Source of the DNA: an uncultured Erysipelotrichaceae bacterium
Lineage (GTDB): Bacteria; Bacillota_I; Bacilli_A; Erysipelotrichales; Erysipelotrichaceae
Direction of reading: 5' to 3'
Assembly: GCA_900314345.1 (NCBI GenBank)
Contig: OMUX01000234.1
Coordinates: forward strand, 1 to 17,415
Length of the DNA stretch: 17,415 nt
Shown here piece by piece: positions 7,491-14,189 of this stretch (within the stretch, counting starts at the first letter, position 1; each line of letters opens with the position of its first letter). The translations under genes and the position numbers were made by a program. The notes beneath the pieces were generated by a model. That model ran no database searches. It was not told the origin of the DNA and saw only the letters and a list, made by a program, of their open reading frames with translations.

Positions 7491-7988
7491 ATGATCAAAG
7501 CATGTTATCCAGGATCATTTGATCCGATCACCAACGGGCATATGGACATCATTGCCAGAGCCAGCCGGCTTTTTGATGAAGTGTATGTCGTGATCATGCA
7601 CAACCCAAGAAAGCAGTGCATCTTCACCGAAGAGGAAAGGGTCAGCCTCATTGAACGCAGTGTGAAGGCTGCGGGATTTGACAATGTGAAGGTGCTTGCC
7701 GGCACAGGCCTGTCCGTCAACTTTGCACAGAGCTTAGGCTGCAAGGTCATGATCCGCGGCATCCGTGCGGTATCTGACTATGAGTTTGAACTGCAGCAGG
7801 CAACAGCAAACATGGAGCTTAACCATGAAGTGGAGACCGTGTTCTTTATTGCAAGGCCGAGCTTCTCGTTCCTGGCTTCTTCCGTGGTCAAGGAGATCGC
7901 GGAATACGGCGGGGATATCGAAGGCATGGTGCCGGATGTGATCAAGGATGAAGTCATGGACAAGATGAAGGATTTCCAGACACTTTGA
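7491..7988 (+). CDS. coaD: phosphopantetheine adenylyltransferase
   Basis: 165 residues, standard length. It transfers AMP from ATP to 4'-phosphopantetheine, the penultimate step of coenzyme A synthesis. The nucleotidyltransferase motif is PGSFDPITNGH, with the T-x-G-H signature at residues 14-17; also present are VMIRGIRAVSDYEFELQQATAN-type sequence and the C-terminal SFLASSVVKEIAEYGGD motif (a variant of ISSTxxR). AGGAG lies 8 bases upstream of the ATG. It is transcribed away from ptb-buk and is followed, 89 bp later, by the separately promoted fructokinase gene, so it seems to be a single-gene unit. Confidence 0.97.
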   Translation: MIKACYPGSFDPITNGHMDIIARASRLFDEVYVVIMHNPRKQCIFTEEERVSLIERSVKAAGFDNVKVLAGTGLSVNFAQSLGCKVMIRGIRAVSDYEFELQQATANMELNHEVETVFFIARPSFSFLASSVVKEIAEYGGDIEGMVPDVIKDEVMDKMKDFQTL

Positions 7989-7990
7989 TT

Positions 7991-8004
7991 TTTCATGCAT
8001 GAAA
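7991..8004. promoter_or_regulatory. 14-bp perfect palindrome, possible operator upstream of the sucrose locus
   Basis: TTTCATGCATGAAA reads the same on both strands and lies between the coaD stop and the -35 box of the fructokinase promoter. With no loop bases and no T tract it is a poor terminator, so a dimeric regulator site is the likelier reading. No regulator gene for it is seen in the window. Confidence 0.4.
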
Positions 8005-8013
8005 TCATGGGTT

Positions 8014-8042
8014 TTGTCAGGAATCTGTCATTTCTGTAATAT
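8014..8042 (+). promoter_or_regulatory. candidate promoter of the sucrose locus
   Basis: TTGTCA (8014-8019, 5 of 6 to consensus) is followed after 17 bases by TAATAT (8037-8042). A perfect TATAAT overlaps it at 8040-8045 but with a 20-base spacer. The predicted start near 8050 leaves a short leader with GGAGG at 8068-8072. This also excludes the upstream in-frame TTG at 8045 as a translation start. Confidence 0.55.
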
Positions 8043-8077
8043 AATTGGCGTATACCAAGATTCATCTGGAGGACATA

Positions 8078-9049
8078 ATGACGAAATACGATGTAAGCGC
8101 TTTAGGAGAACTTCTGATCGATTTCACTCAGTCCGGTCTTTCTTCCCAGGGCAATCCGCTGTTTGAAGCCAACCCGGGCGGAGCACCATGCAATGTCCTG
8201 GCCATGCTGGAAAAGCTTGGCAGGAAGACGAACTTCATCGGCAAGGTCGGCGATGATGCCTTCGGAGGACAGCTGGAGGCTGCCCTGAAGGAAACAGGCA
8301 TCAGCACGGAAGGACTGGTGAAGGACAAGGATGTGCATACCACGCTTGCCCTTGTCGCAAAGCTGCCCAACGGAGACCGCGACTTCTCGTTCTACCGGAA
8401 GCCGGGTGCCGACATGATGCTTACGGCGGACGAGGTGAAGACAGAGCTGATCGAAAATGCGAAGATCTTCCACTTCGGCACATTGTCCTTGACGGATGAA
8501 CCCGTGAAGTCCGCAACGCACAAGGCAGTGGAAACAGCAGAGAAGGCCGGCTGTGTGCTGTCCTTTGACCCGAACTTGAGAGAGCCTTTGTGGAACAGCC
8601 TGGATGAAGCACATGAACAGGTGGAATGGGGACTGAATCATTGTCATGTTCTGAAGATCTCAGACAATGAAGTTGTCTGGTTTACCGGAAAGCAGGATTA
8701 TGAGGAAGGCATGCAGGCCATCCTCAAGGCACATCCGGGCATCGTGCTGGCAGACCTTTCCATGGGTGCCGACGGAAGCCGTTCCTACTATCATGGCACA
8801 AGGGCGGCAGAGGTTCCTGCCTTCCTGCAGGAAGGCACCATTGAAACCACCGGTGCCGGCGATACCTTCTGTGCAAACATCCTGAACGGTGTCCTGGAAT
8901 ACGGTCTTGAGAACCTGGATGAAAAGAAAATTGAAGGGATGCTGACATTTGCCAATGCGGCTGCCTCCCTTGTTACAACAAGGAAAGGTGCGCTGCGTGT
9001 GATGCCTTCCAGAGAAGAAGTCGAAGCCTTCATTGCTTCAAGAAGCTGA
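8078..9049 (+). CDS. scrK: fructokinase, PfkB (ribokinase) family
   Basis: 323 residues from ATG 8078, with GGAGG 5 bases ahead. It phosphorylates free fructose to fructose 6-phosphate. The opening DVSALGELLIDFTQSG and the PfkB signature 1 region, FEANPGGAPCNVLAMLEKLG then NFIGKVGDDAFGG, are typical of Firmicutes ScrK-type fructokinases; signature 2, ETTGAGDTFCANILNG, holds the catalytic Asp of the GAGD anion hole. Other PfkB sugar kinases are possible on sequence alone, but the neighbouring amylosucrase-like enzyme (which releases fructose) and sucrose PTS permease support fructose. The stop codon is 10 bp before the next start, so it leads an operon. Confidence 0.92.
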   Translation: MTKYDVSALGELLIDFTQSGLSSQGNPLFEANPGGAPCNVLAMLEKLGRKTNFIGKVGDDAFGGQLEAALKETGISTEGLVKDKDVHTTLALVAKLPNGDRDFSFYRKPGADMMLTADEVKTELIENAKIFHFGTLSLTDEPVKSATHKAVETAEKAGCVLSFDPNLREPLWNSLDEAHEQVEWGLNHCHVLKISDNEVVWFTGKQDYEEGMQAILKAHPGIVLADLSMGADGSRSYYHGTRAAEVPAFLQEGTIETTGAGDTFCANILNGVLEYGLENLDEKKIEGMLTFANAAASLVTTRKGALRVMPSREEVEAFIASRS

Positions 9050-9059
9050 GGAATAATAC

Positions 9060-11087
9060 ATGATCAGGGAAGAATGGGAAAAGGAATTCAAGGACCGCAT
9101 CAGTGTCAGCTATGACGAGATGCACTGGCTCTACAATGAGCTCTACCACGATGAGCATGCCTTCGACTACTTCTGCGACATGCTGCATGAATACTGGAAG
9201 AACAGAAGCGAAGATCTGAAGGAATGGGACGAGGCAAGAACCCTGGTGCCGGGATGGTACAAGGGAAGCGAGATGCTTGGCATGCTGATGTATGTCAACT
9301 GCTTTGCCGGCAGCCTCAAGGGTGTGGAAAAGCATCTGGACTATGTCAAGGAATGCGGCGTCAACTATCTGCACCTGATGCCTCTTCTGGAAAGCCCGAA
9401 GGGAAGAAGCGACGGCGGATATGCCGTGGCTGATTTCCGCAAGGTACAGCCGGAACTGGGCACGATGGATGATCTGTCGGATCTTTCCGTGGAATGCCAC
9501 AAGAACGGCATCTCCCTGTGCCTGGACTTCGTCATGAACCATACCAGCGAAGACCATGAATGGGCAAAGCGTGCCAAGGCAGGCGAGAAGGAATACCAGG
9601 ACAGATATTTCTTCTTCGATGACTGGAGCATCCCCAACGAGTTTGAAAAGACCGTGCCGCAGGTATTCCCGCAGACGGCACCGGGCAACTTCTCATGGTG
9701 CCCTGAGGCAAACAAGGTCGTCATGACCACGTTCTATCCGTATCAGTGGGACCTTAACTACCGCAATCCGACAGTATTCAATGACATGACGGCAAACATG
9801 CTGAACCTGTGCAATCATGGCGTGGATATCGTCAGACTGGATGCTGTCCCGTATATCTGGAAGCAGCTTGGCACCAACTGCCGCAACCTGCCGCAGGTAC
9901 ATACCCTGGTGCGCATCATGCACATCGCAGCGGACATTGTCTGCCCGGGCACACTGTTACTGGGTGAAGTGGTCATGGAACCGAGCAAGGTTGTTCCATA
10001 CTTCGGCACGGTGGAAAAGCCGGAATGCCAGATGCTTTACAATGTCACAACCATGGCCAGCACATGGCACACGGTTGCCACAAGGGATGTCAGACTTCTG
10101 AAGCATCAGCTGGAAAGCGTGTTCGCACTGCCCAAGCAGTATACGTTCCTCAACTATCTCAGATGCCATGATGACATCGGCTGGGGCCTTGACTATGACT
10201 ACCTGGAGCAGTTCGGCATGGAACAGGTTGCCCACAAGAAGTATCTCAATGACTACCTGACAGGAAAGCTCTGGGGATCTGATTCCAGAGGCGAACTCTA
10301 CAATGACGATCCGCGTCTTGGTGATGCAAGACTGTGCGGCACGACTGCTTCCCTTTGCGGAACAGAGGCTGCCGTGTATGAGAAGAATGACTGGAAGCTT
10401 GATGCAAGCATTCGTCTGGATACGATGCTGCATGCATTCCTGTATACGCAGAGCGGCATCCCGGTGCTGTACTCCGGGGATGAAGTGGGTCAGCTGAATG
10501 ACTATACCTATCATGAGGATCCGCTGAAGGCAGATGACAGCCGCTATCTCCACCGTGGAAACTTTGACTGGAAGCTTGCGGACATGCGCAAGGATCCTTC
10601 CACAAGACAGGGGAAGCTGTTTGAAAACCTGCAGAAGCTGGAGAAGCTCCGCAAGGAACATGCTGTATTCGATTCTGATGCGGATACCTGGGTCGTTGAG
10701 ACATACAACGATCATGTGCTGGGCATCGGCAGATACTACAAGGGTGAAAAGCTCATTGCCCTGTTCAACTTCTCGGAGAACAGACAGACTGCATGGGTCA
10801 ATGATGATGAGTACTACAAGGATCTCTTCTCCGGAGAAGAGGTCAATGCCAAGGCTGTGGATCTGGAAGGCCATGGCTTTGTATGGCTGTACCATACATT
10901 CAATGCCCCGAGCCAGCTGAGGTCTGCACCGGTCCAGAAGCCTGCAAAGAAGGCTGTTGAGAAGAAACCGGCAGAGAAGAAGCCTGCCGTTAAGAAGACA
11001 GAAAAGAAGCCTGTTGAGAAGGATGCGGTTGCGGAAGCAGCCAAGCATGCGGAAAGGAAGGCTCCGCGCAGGAGGAAGGCAAGATGA
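9060..11087 (+). CDS. amylosucrase-like GH13 glucansucrase with lysine-rich C-terminal tail
   Basis: 675 residues, no signal peptide, so cytoplasmic. Amylosucrases (GH13_4) split sucrose and build alpha-1,4-glucan, releasing fructose. The match covers the whole barrel: SDGGYAVADF with Asp118 (counterpart of the sucrose-pocket Asp144 of the Neisseria enzyme), DFVMNHTSEDHEWA, WDLNYRNPTVF, nucleophile Asp261 (VRLDAVPYIWKQLGT), acid/base Glu303 (LGEVV), and the RCHDDIGWGLD motif with Asp371; Arg499 (LHRGNF) may be the salt-bridge partner. Catalytic spacing (42 and 68 residues) is close to the Neisseria enzyme. Sucrose hydrolase activity is an alternative. Residues about 620-675 are a tail of KKPAEKKPAVKK-type repeats ending RRRKAR, not usual in the family. 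It overlaps the next gene by ATGA. Confidence 0.9.
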   Translation: MIREEWEKEFKDRISVSYDEMHWLYNELYHDEHAFDYFCDMLHEYWKNRSEDLKEWDEARTLVPGWYKGSEMLGMLMYVNCFAGSLKGVEKHLDYVKECGVNYLHLMPLLESPKGRSDGGYAVADFRKVQPELGTMDDLSDLSVECHKNGISLCLDFVMNHTSEDHEWAKRAKAGEKEYQDRYFFFDDWSIPNEFEKTVPQVFPQTAPGNFSWCPEANKVVMTTFYPYQWDLNYRNPTVFNDMTANMLNLCNHGVDIVRLDAVPYIWKQLGTNCRNLPQVHTLVRIMHIAADIVCPGTLLLGEVVMEPSKVVPYFGTVEKPECQMLYNVTTMASTWHTVATRDVRLLKHQLESVFALPKQYTFLNYLRCHDDIGWGLDYDYLEQFGMEQVAHKKYLNDYLTGKLWGSDSRGELYNDDPRLGDARLCGTTASLCGTEAAVYEKNDWKLDASIRLDTMLHAFLYTQSGIPVLYSGDEVGQLNDYTYHEDPLKADDSRYLHRGNFDWKLADMRKDPSTRQGKLFENLQKLEKLRKEHAVFDSDADTWVVETYNDHVLGIGRYYKGEKLIALFNFSENRQTAWVNDDEYYKDLFSGEEVNAKAVDLEGHGFVWLYHTFNAPSQLRSAPVQKPAKKAVEKKPAEKKPAVKKTEKKPVEKDAVAEAAKHAERKAPRRRKAR

Positions 11088-11905
11088 AGCTGATCTTCCT
11101 TGATATTGACGGGACGCTGGTACCGGCAGGTTCCAACGTACCGCCGGAGAGTGCACTGGATGCGATCCGCAGAACACAGCGCCTTGGCAACAAGGTGTTC
11201 CTGTGCACGGGCAGGAACTATGCCATGCTCAAACCGCTTCTGAAGTACGGCTTTGACGGCATGGTGGCTTCCGCAGGCGGCTATGTCACCATCGGAAGTG
11301 AAATAGTTTATGATCACCCGATGGGCAAAGAGGAAACAGAGGCTGCGCTCAAGGTCCTGCATGACAACGGTGTGTTCTGCACCGTTGAGGCAAAGGATGC
11401 CACATACGGAGATGAGAATCTGAGCGATTTCCTGGCTAATGCTGACGGAGACAACTCCGAGATCGAGCGCTGGAGAAAGGCACTGTCGGAAAGTCTGGAC
11501 ATCCTGCCGATGAGCCAGTATGACGGACGTCCTGTGTACAAGATTGTCATCATGTGCCAGAAGGCGGAACAGCTGGATCCGGCAAAGGCGCTTCTGGAAA
11601 AGGACTATGACTTTGTCATCCAGGAGGTCAAGGCACATGGCAACTGCCAGAACGGCGAACTGATCAACCGTGCCTTTGACAAGGGCAGAGGTGTTGTCAG
11701 GATTGCTGAAAAACTGGGCGTGGACATCAAGGATACCTATGGCTTCGGAGATTCCATGAATGATCTCACGATGATTGAGGCGGTAGGCACCTCGGTATGC
11801 ATGAACAACGGTGCAGAGGCACTGAAGAAGATCAGTGATCTTGTGGTGCCTGCTGTGGAAGAGGACGGCCTGATGAAGGGATTCATCAAGCTCGGCCTGA
11901 TCTGA
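11084..11905 (+). CDS. HAD-IIB (Cof-type) phosphatase
   Basis: 273 residues. Motif I is LDIDGTL with nucleophile Asp7 and acid/base Asp9, motif II is LCTGRN, and motif IV is GFGDSMNDL (Asp223, Asp227); a C2-type cap lies between motifs II and III. Members dephosphorylate sugar phosphates and other small phosphates with Mg. The start overlaps the previous stop (ATGA), and its ribosome site AGGAGG (11070-11075) is made of the codons for the Arg-rich end of the amylosucrase tail, so translation is coupled. That coupling, between a glucansucrase and a sucrose PTS gene, suggests a sugar-phosphate substrate in sucrose use, possibly sucrose 6-phosphate. The exact substrate cannot be read from the sequence. 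Confidence 0.9.
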   Translation: MKLIFLDIDGTLVPAGSNVPPESALDAIRRTQRLGNKVFLCTGRNYAMLKPLLKYGFDGMVASAGGYVTIGSEIVYDHPMGKEETEAALKVLHDNGVFCTVEAKDATYGDENLSDFLANADGDNSEIERWRKALSESLDILPMSQYDGRPVYKIVIMCQKAEQLDPAKALLEKDYDFVIQEVKAHGNCQNGELINRAFDKGRGVVRIAEKLGVDIKDTYGFGDSMNDLTMIEAVGTSVCMNNGAEALKKISDLVVPAVEEDGLMKGFIKLGLI

Positions 11906-11909
11906 AGGC

Positions 11910-11938
11910 TTTACCCGCAGATATGCGGTGAAGATAAT
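11910..11938 (+). promoter_or_regulatory. candidate internal promoter of scrA with dyad in the spacer
   Basis: TTTACC (11910-11915) and GATAAT (11933-11938) are 17 bases apart in the 57-bp gap before scrA. The spacer holds the dyad CCGCA-GATA-TGCGG (11915-11928), placed where a repressor would block polymerase. The leader would be very short, so read-through from the scrK promoter may matter as well. Confidence 0.35.
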
Positions 11939-11962
11939 TAAAAGAAAGGGAAAAGAGAATTT

Positions 11963-13822
11963 ATGGCACTGGATTACCGGAAGTGCGCAGAAGAGATCTT
12001 CAGCCATCTTGGCGGCAAGGACAACATCGCTTCTGCAGCACACTGCGCTACAAGACTTCGTCTTGCAATCGTAGACAACAGCAAGGTTGACACCAAAGCA
12101 CTCGAGAACGTGGAGGGCGTCAAGGGCGTCTTCTCCTCCAACGGTCAGCTTCAGCTGATCATCGGCACCGGAACCGTCAACAAGGTTTATGACGAGTTCC
12201 TCGACATCACAGGACTTACTGCTGCGACAAAGGAGGACGTCAAGGCTGCTGCCGCAGCACAGATGCCTTTCTGGAAGAGATGCCTGAAGGCTCTGGGCGA
12301 TGTATTCGTTCCGATCCTGCCGGCAATCGTGGCATCCGGCCTCATGATGGGTCTTGTCGAGGCACTGGGCAAGATTCCGGGACTTGGCTTTGCAGGTTCT
12401 GACTGGTATGGCTTCCTTGACATGGTTGCCAATACCGCATTTGCTTACCTGCCTGTCATCGTTGCCGTATCCGCAGCGAAGGTCTTCGGCGGAAACGTAT
12501 ATCTTGGCGCTGTTGTTGGTCTGATGATGATTCACTCCAACCTGGTCAATGCATGGTCCGTCGGTACCTATGAAGGCGAGATTCCTGTATGGCACCTGTT
12601 CGGCGATTTGCTGCCGGTACGCCAGGTAGGCTATCAGGGACATGTCATTCCGGTCATCATCGCAGTACTGTTCATGTCACGTCTGGAACAGTGGCTGCAC
12701 AAGCATGTGCCGGAGATGCTGGACCTGTTCATCGTTCCGCTTGTCACTGTACTTGTCACGGCATTGCTTACCTTCGTTGTCATCGGTCCGATCTTCTCCA
12801 CACTGGAGACAATGGTGCTGTCCGGAGCTGAGGTTCTGGTCAAGAACCCGATCGGTGCAGCTGCCATGGGTGCTCTGTATCCTTGGACTGTCGTCATGGG
12901 TCTGCATCATATGTACAACGTCATTGAAGCCGGCATGCTTGCAAGCGAAGGCCTCAACACATGGATGCCGATCGCTTCAGCTGCCAACTTCGCACAGTTC
13001 GGTGCCTGCCTTGCAGTAGGTCTCAAGACAAAGAACGGCAAGCTGAAGTCTGTCGCTGTTCCTTCTTCCCTCTCTGCAGCTCTTGGTATCACAGAGCCGG
13101 CGATCTTCGGTGTCAACATGCGTCTGTTCAAGCCGTTCATCGCTGCTATGATCGCAGGTGCTGTCGGCTCTCTGTTCGCAGCTTTCTCCGGCATCGGTGC
13201 TACAGCATACGGTGTTACGGGAATCCCTGGCTATCTGACCATCAACAATGCACTGGTCTATACAATCCTGCTGGCCATCTCCGGCGGTCTTGCATTCGTA
13301 TTGACCAACATCCTCTGGAAGGAAGATCCGGATACACAGGACAAGCCTGCTGAAGCAAAGGCGGCGGAAGAAAAGCCTGCTCCTGCAGAGGTTGCCATGA
13401 GCACAGAAGCCGGCGAGATCAAGGCACCGGTCAACGGCAAGATCATTCCTGCCAAGGATATTCCGGATCCTGTCTTTGCGCAGGAGACCATGGGACCTTC
13501 TGTTGGTATTGAACCGACAGACGGCAATGTCTATGCACCGTTTGACGGAACTGTCATGATGGTGTTCCCGACCAACCATGCACTTGGTCTGAAGGCTGAT
13601 GGTGAAAAGGGCATGGAGGTTCTGATCCATGTCGGTGTGGATACTGTAAACATGAACGGTGAAGGCTTCGAGGCATTCGTCAAGCAGGACGACAAGGTCA
13701 AGGCCGGACAGAAGCTGCTGCACTTCGACCGTGACAAGATCAAGGCTGCCGGACATCCGGATACCGTCATCGTTGCCATTACCAACGGTGCTGACTACAC
13801 GGATGTGAAGAAGGCTGCATAA
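11963..13822 (+). CDS. scrA: PTS sucrose-type EIIBCA permease
   Basis: 619 residues in B-C-A order. The IIB domain (1-85) has the phosphorylated Cys28 in AAHCATRLRL. The IIC membrane domain (about 105-455) carries FVPILPAIVASGLMMGL, PWTVVMGLHHMYNVIEAG, AANFAQFGACLAVGLKTK and LGITEPAIFGVNMRLF, which I recognise from sucrose-specific (ScrA) permeases; trehalose and beta-glucoside permeases are the near alternatives. A Pro/Ala/Glu linker (about 456-480) joins the IIA domain, with His539 (PTNHALG) and phosphoacceptor His556 (VLIHVGVDTV). It would import sucrose as sucrose 6-phosphate, phosphorylated on the glucose unit. AAAGGG lies about 12 bases upstream of the ATG. The stop overlaps the next start by one base (TAATG). 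Confidence 0.93.
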   Translation: MALDYRKCAEEIFSHLGGKDNIASAAHCATRLRLAIVDNSKVDTKALENVEGVKGVFSSNGQLQLIIGTGTVNKVYDEFLDITGLTAATKEDVKAAAAAQMPFWKRCLKALGDVFVPILPAIVASGLMMGLVEALGKIPGLGFAGSDWYGFLDMVANTAFAYLPVIVAVSAAKVFGGNVYLGAVVGLMMIHSNLVNAWSVGTYEGEIPVWHLFGDLLPVRQVGYQGHVIPVIIAVLFMSRLEQWLHKHVPEMLDLFIVPLVTVLVTALLTFVVIGPIFSTLETMVLSGAEVLVKNPIGAAAMGALYPWTVVMGLHHMYNVIEAGMLASEGLNTWMPIASAANFAQFGACLAVGLKTKNGKLKSVAVPSSLSAALGITEPAIFGVNMRLFKPFIAAMIAGAVGSLFAAFSGIGATAYGVTGIPGYLTINNALVYTILLAISGGLAFVLTNILWKEDPDTQDKPAEAKAAEEKPAPAEVAMSTEAGEIKAPVNGKIIPAKDIPDPVFAQETMGPSVGIEPTDGNVYAPFDGTVMMVFPTNHALGLKADGEKGMEVLIHVGVDTVNMNGEGFEAFVKQDDKVKAGQKLLHFDRDKIKAAGHPDTVIVAITNGADYTDVKKAA

Positions 13823-14079
13823 TGGTTGAATTCACCTATACCGTCAAGGATCCCAAGGGCATCCATGCCCGTCCTGCCGGTGTGATCACTGCTGAGCTTG
13901 AGAAGTATAAAAGCGAAGCCGTGGTCATTGTCGGTGAGAAGATCGTGGACCTTGGCAAGGTCATGCCGTTCATTGGTTCGGGAATCAAGCAGAACGATCA
14001 TCTGACCATCCGTGTGGAAGGGGAAGATGAGAAGGTCTGTGCCGAGGCACTGAAGAAGGCATTTGCGGAAAACCTCTGA
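13822..14079 (+). CDS. HPr-like phosphocarrier with Lys at position 46
   Basis: 85 residues, the usual HPr length. HPr carries phosphate from enzyme I to sugar EIIA domains. The active-site loop GIHARPAG places the phosphorylated His exactly at residue 15. The regulatory serine region, typically K-S46-I-M in Firmicutes HPr, reads DLGKVMPFIGSGI here, with Lys46 encoded by AAG at 13957-13959. It therefore cannot be phosphorylated by HprK at that site and should not act as the CcpA co-repressor. It starts inside the scrA stop codon (TAATG) and is probably co-translated with that permease, which suggests a dedicated phosphate donor. A housekeeping HPr with Ser46 is expected elsewhere in the genome. 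Confidence 0.93.
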   Translation: MVEFTYTVKDPKGIHARPAGVITAELEKYKSEAVVIVGEKIVDLGKVMPFIGSGIKQNDHLTIRVEGEDEKVCAEALKKAFAENL

Positions 14080-14089
14080 TTCACAATGG

Positions 14090-14120
14090 AAGAGCTGTGC
14101 ACTGCATGGCTCTTTTCCTT
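14090..14120 (+). terminator. rho-independent terminator of the sucrose locus
   Basis: AAGAGC (14090-14095) pairs with GCTCTT (14109-14114), and the stem can extend inward through T-G, G-T, T-A, G-C and C-G pairs to a 3-nt loop. A TTCCTTT tail follows. It begins 10 bases after the HPr-like stop. Confidence 0.8.
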
Positions 14121-14189
14121 TGGCATAAAGTGTGCTGGTAAGGCAATGCGTGAAAAGGTATACTGAACCTGGGAAGGAAAGTGATCATC

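Noticed and set aside
8045..8077. Upstream in-frame start for the fructokinase
   Set aside because: It falls within the predicted -10 region; the family N-terminus begins at the ATG 8078 with GGAGG before it.
9060..11087. Sucrose phosphorylase or ordinary alpha-amylase for the GH13 gene
   Set aside because: The WDLNYRNP, DAVPYIWKQLGT and CHDDIGW motifs and the Asp118 pocket follow amylosucrase, not the shorter sucrose phosphorylase layout.
9957..11177. A 406-codon minus-strand open frame
   Set aside because: Shadow of the amylosucrase gene, whose catalytic motifs fix the real strand and frame; no ribosome site or domain.
10814..12643. A 609-codon open frame on the minus strand opposite the amylosucrase tail, phosphatase and scrA
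   Set aside because: It is antisense to three well-supported genes, shows no recognisable domain and has a composition rich in Cys, His and Gln. It stays open because TTA, CTA and TCA codons are rare in the sense genes.
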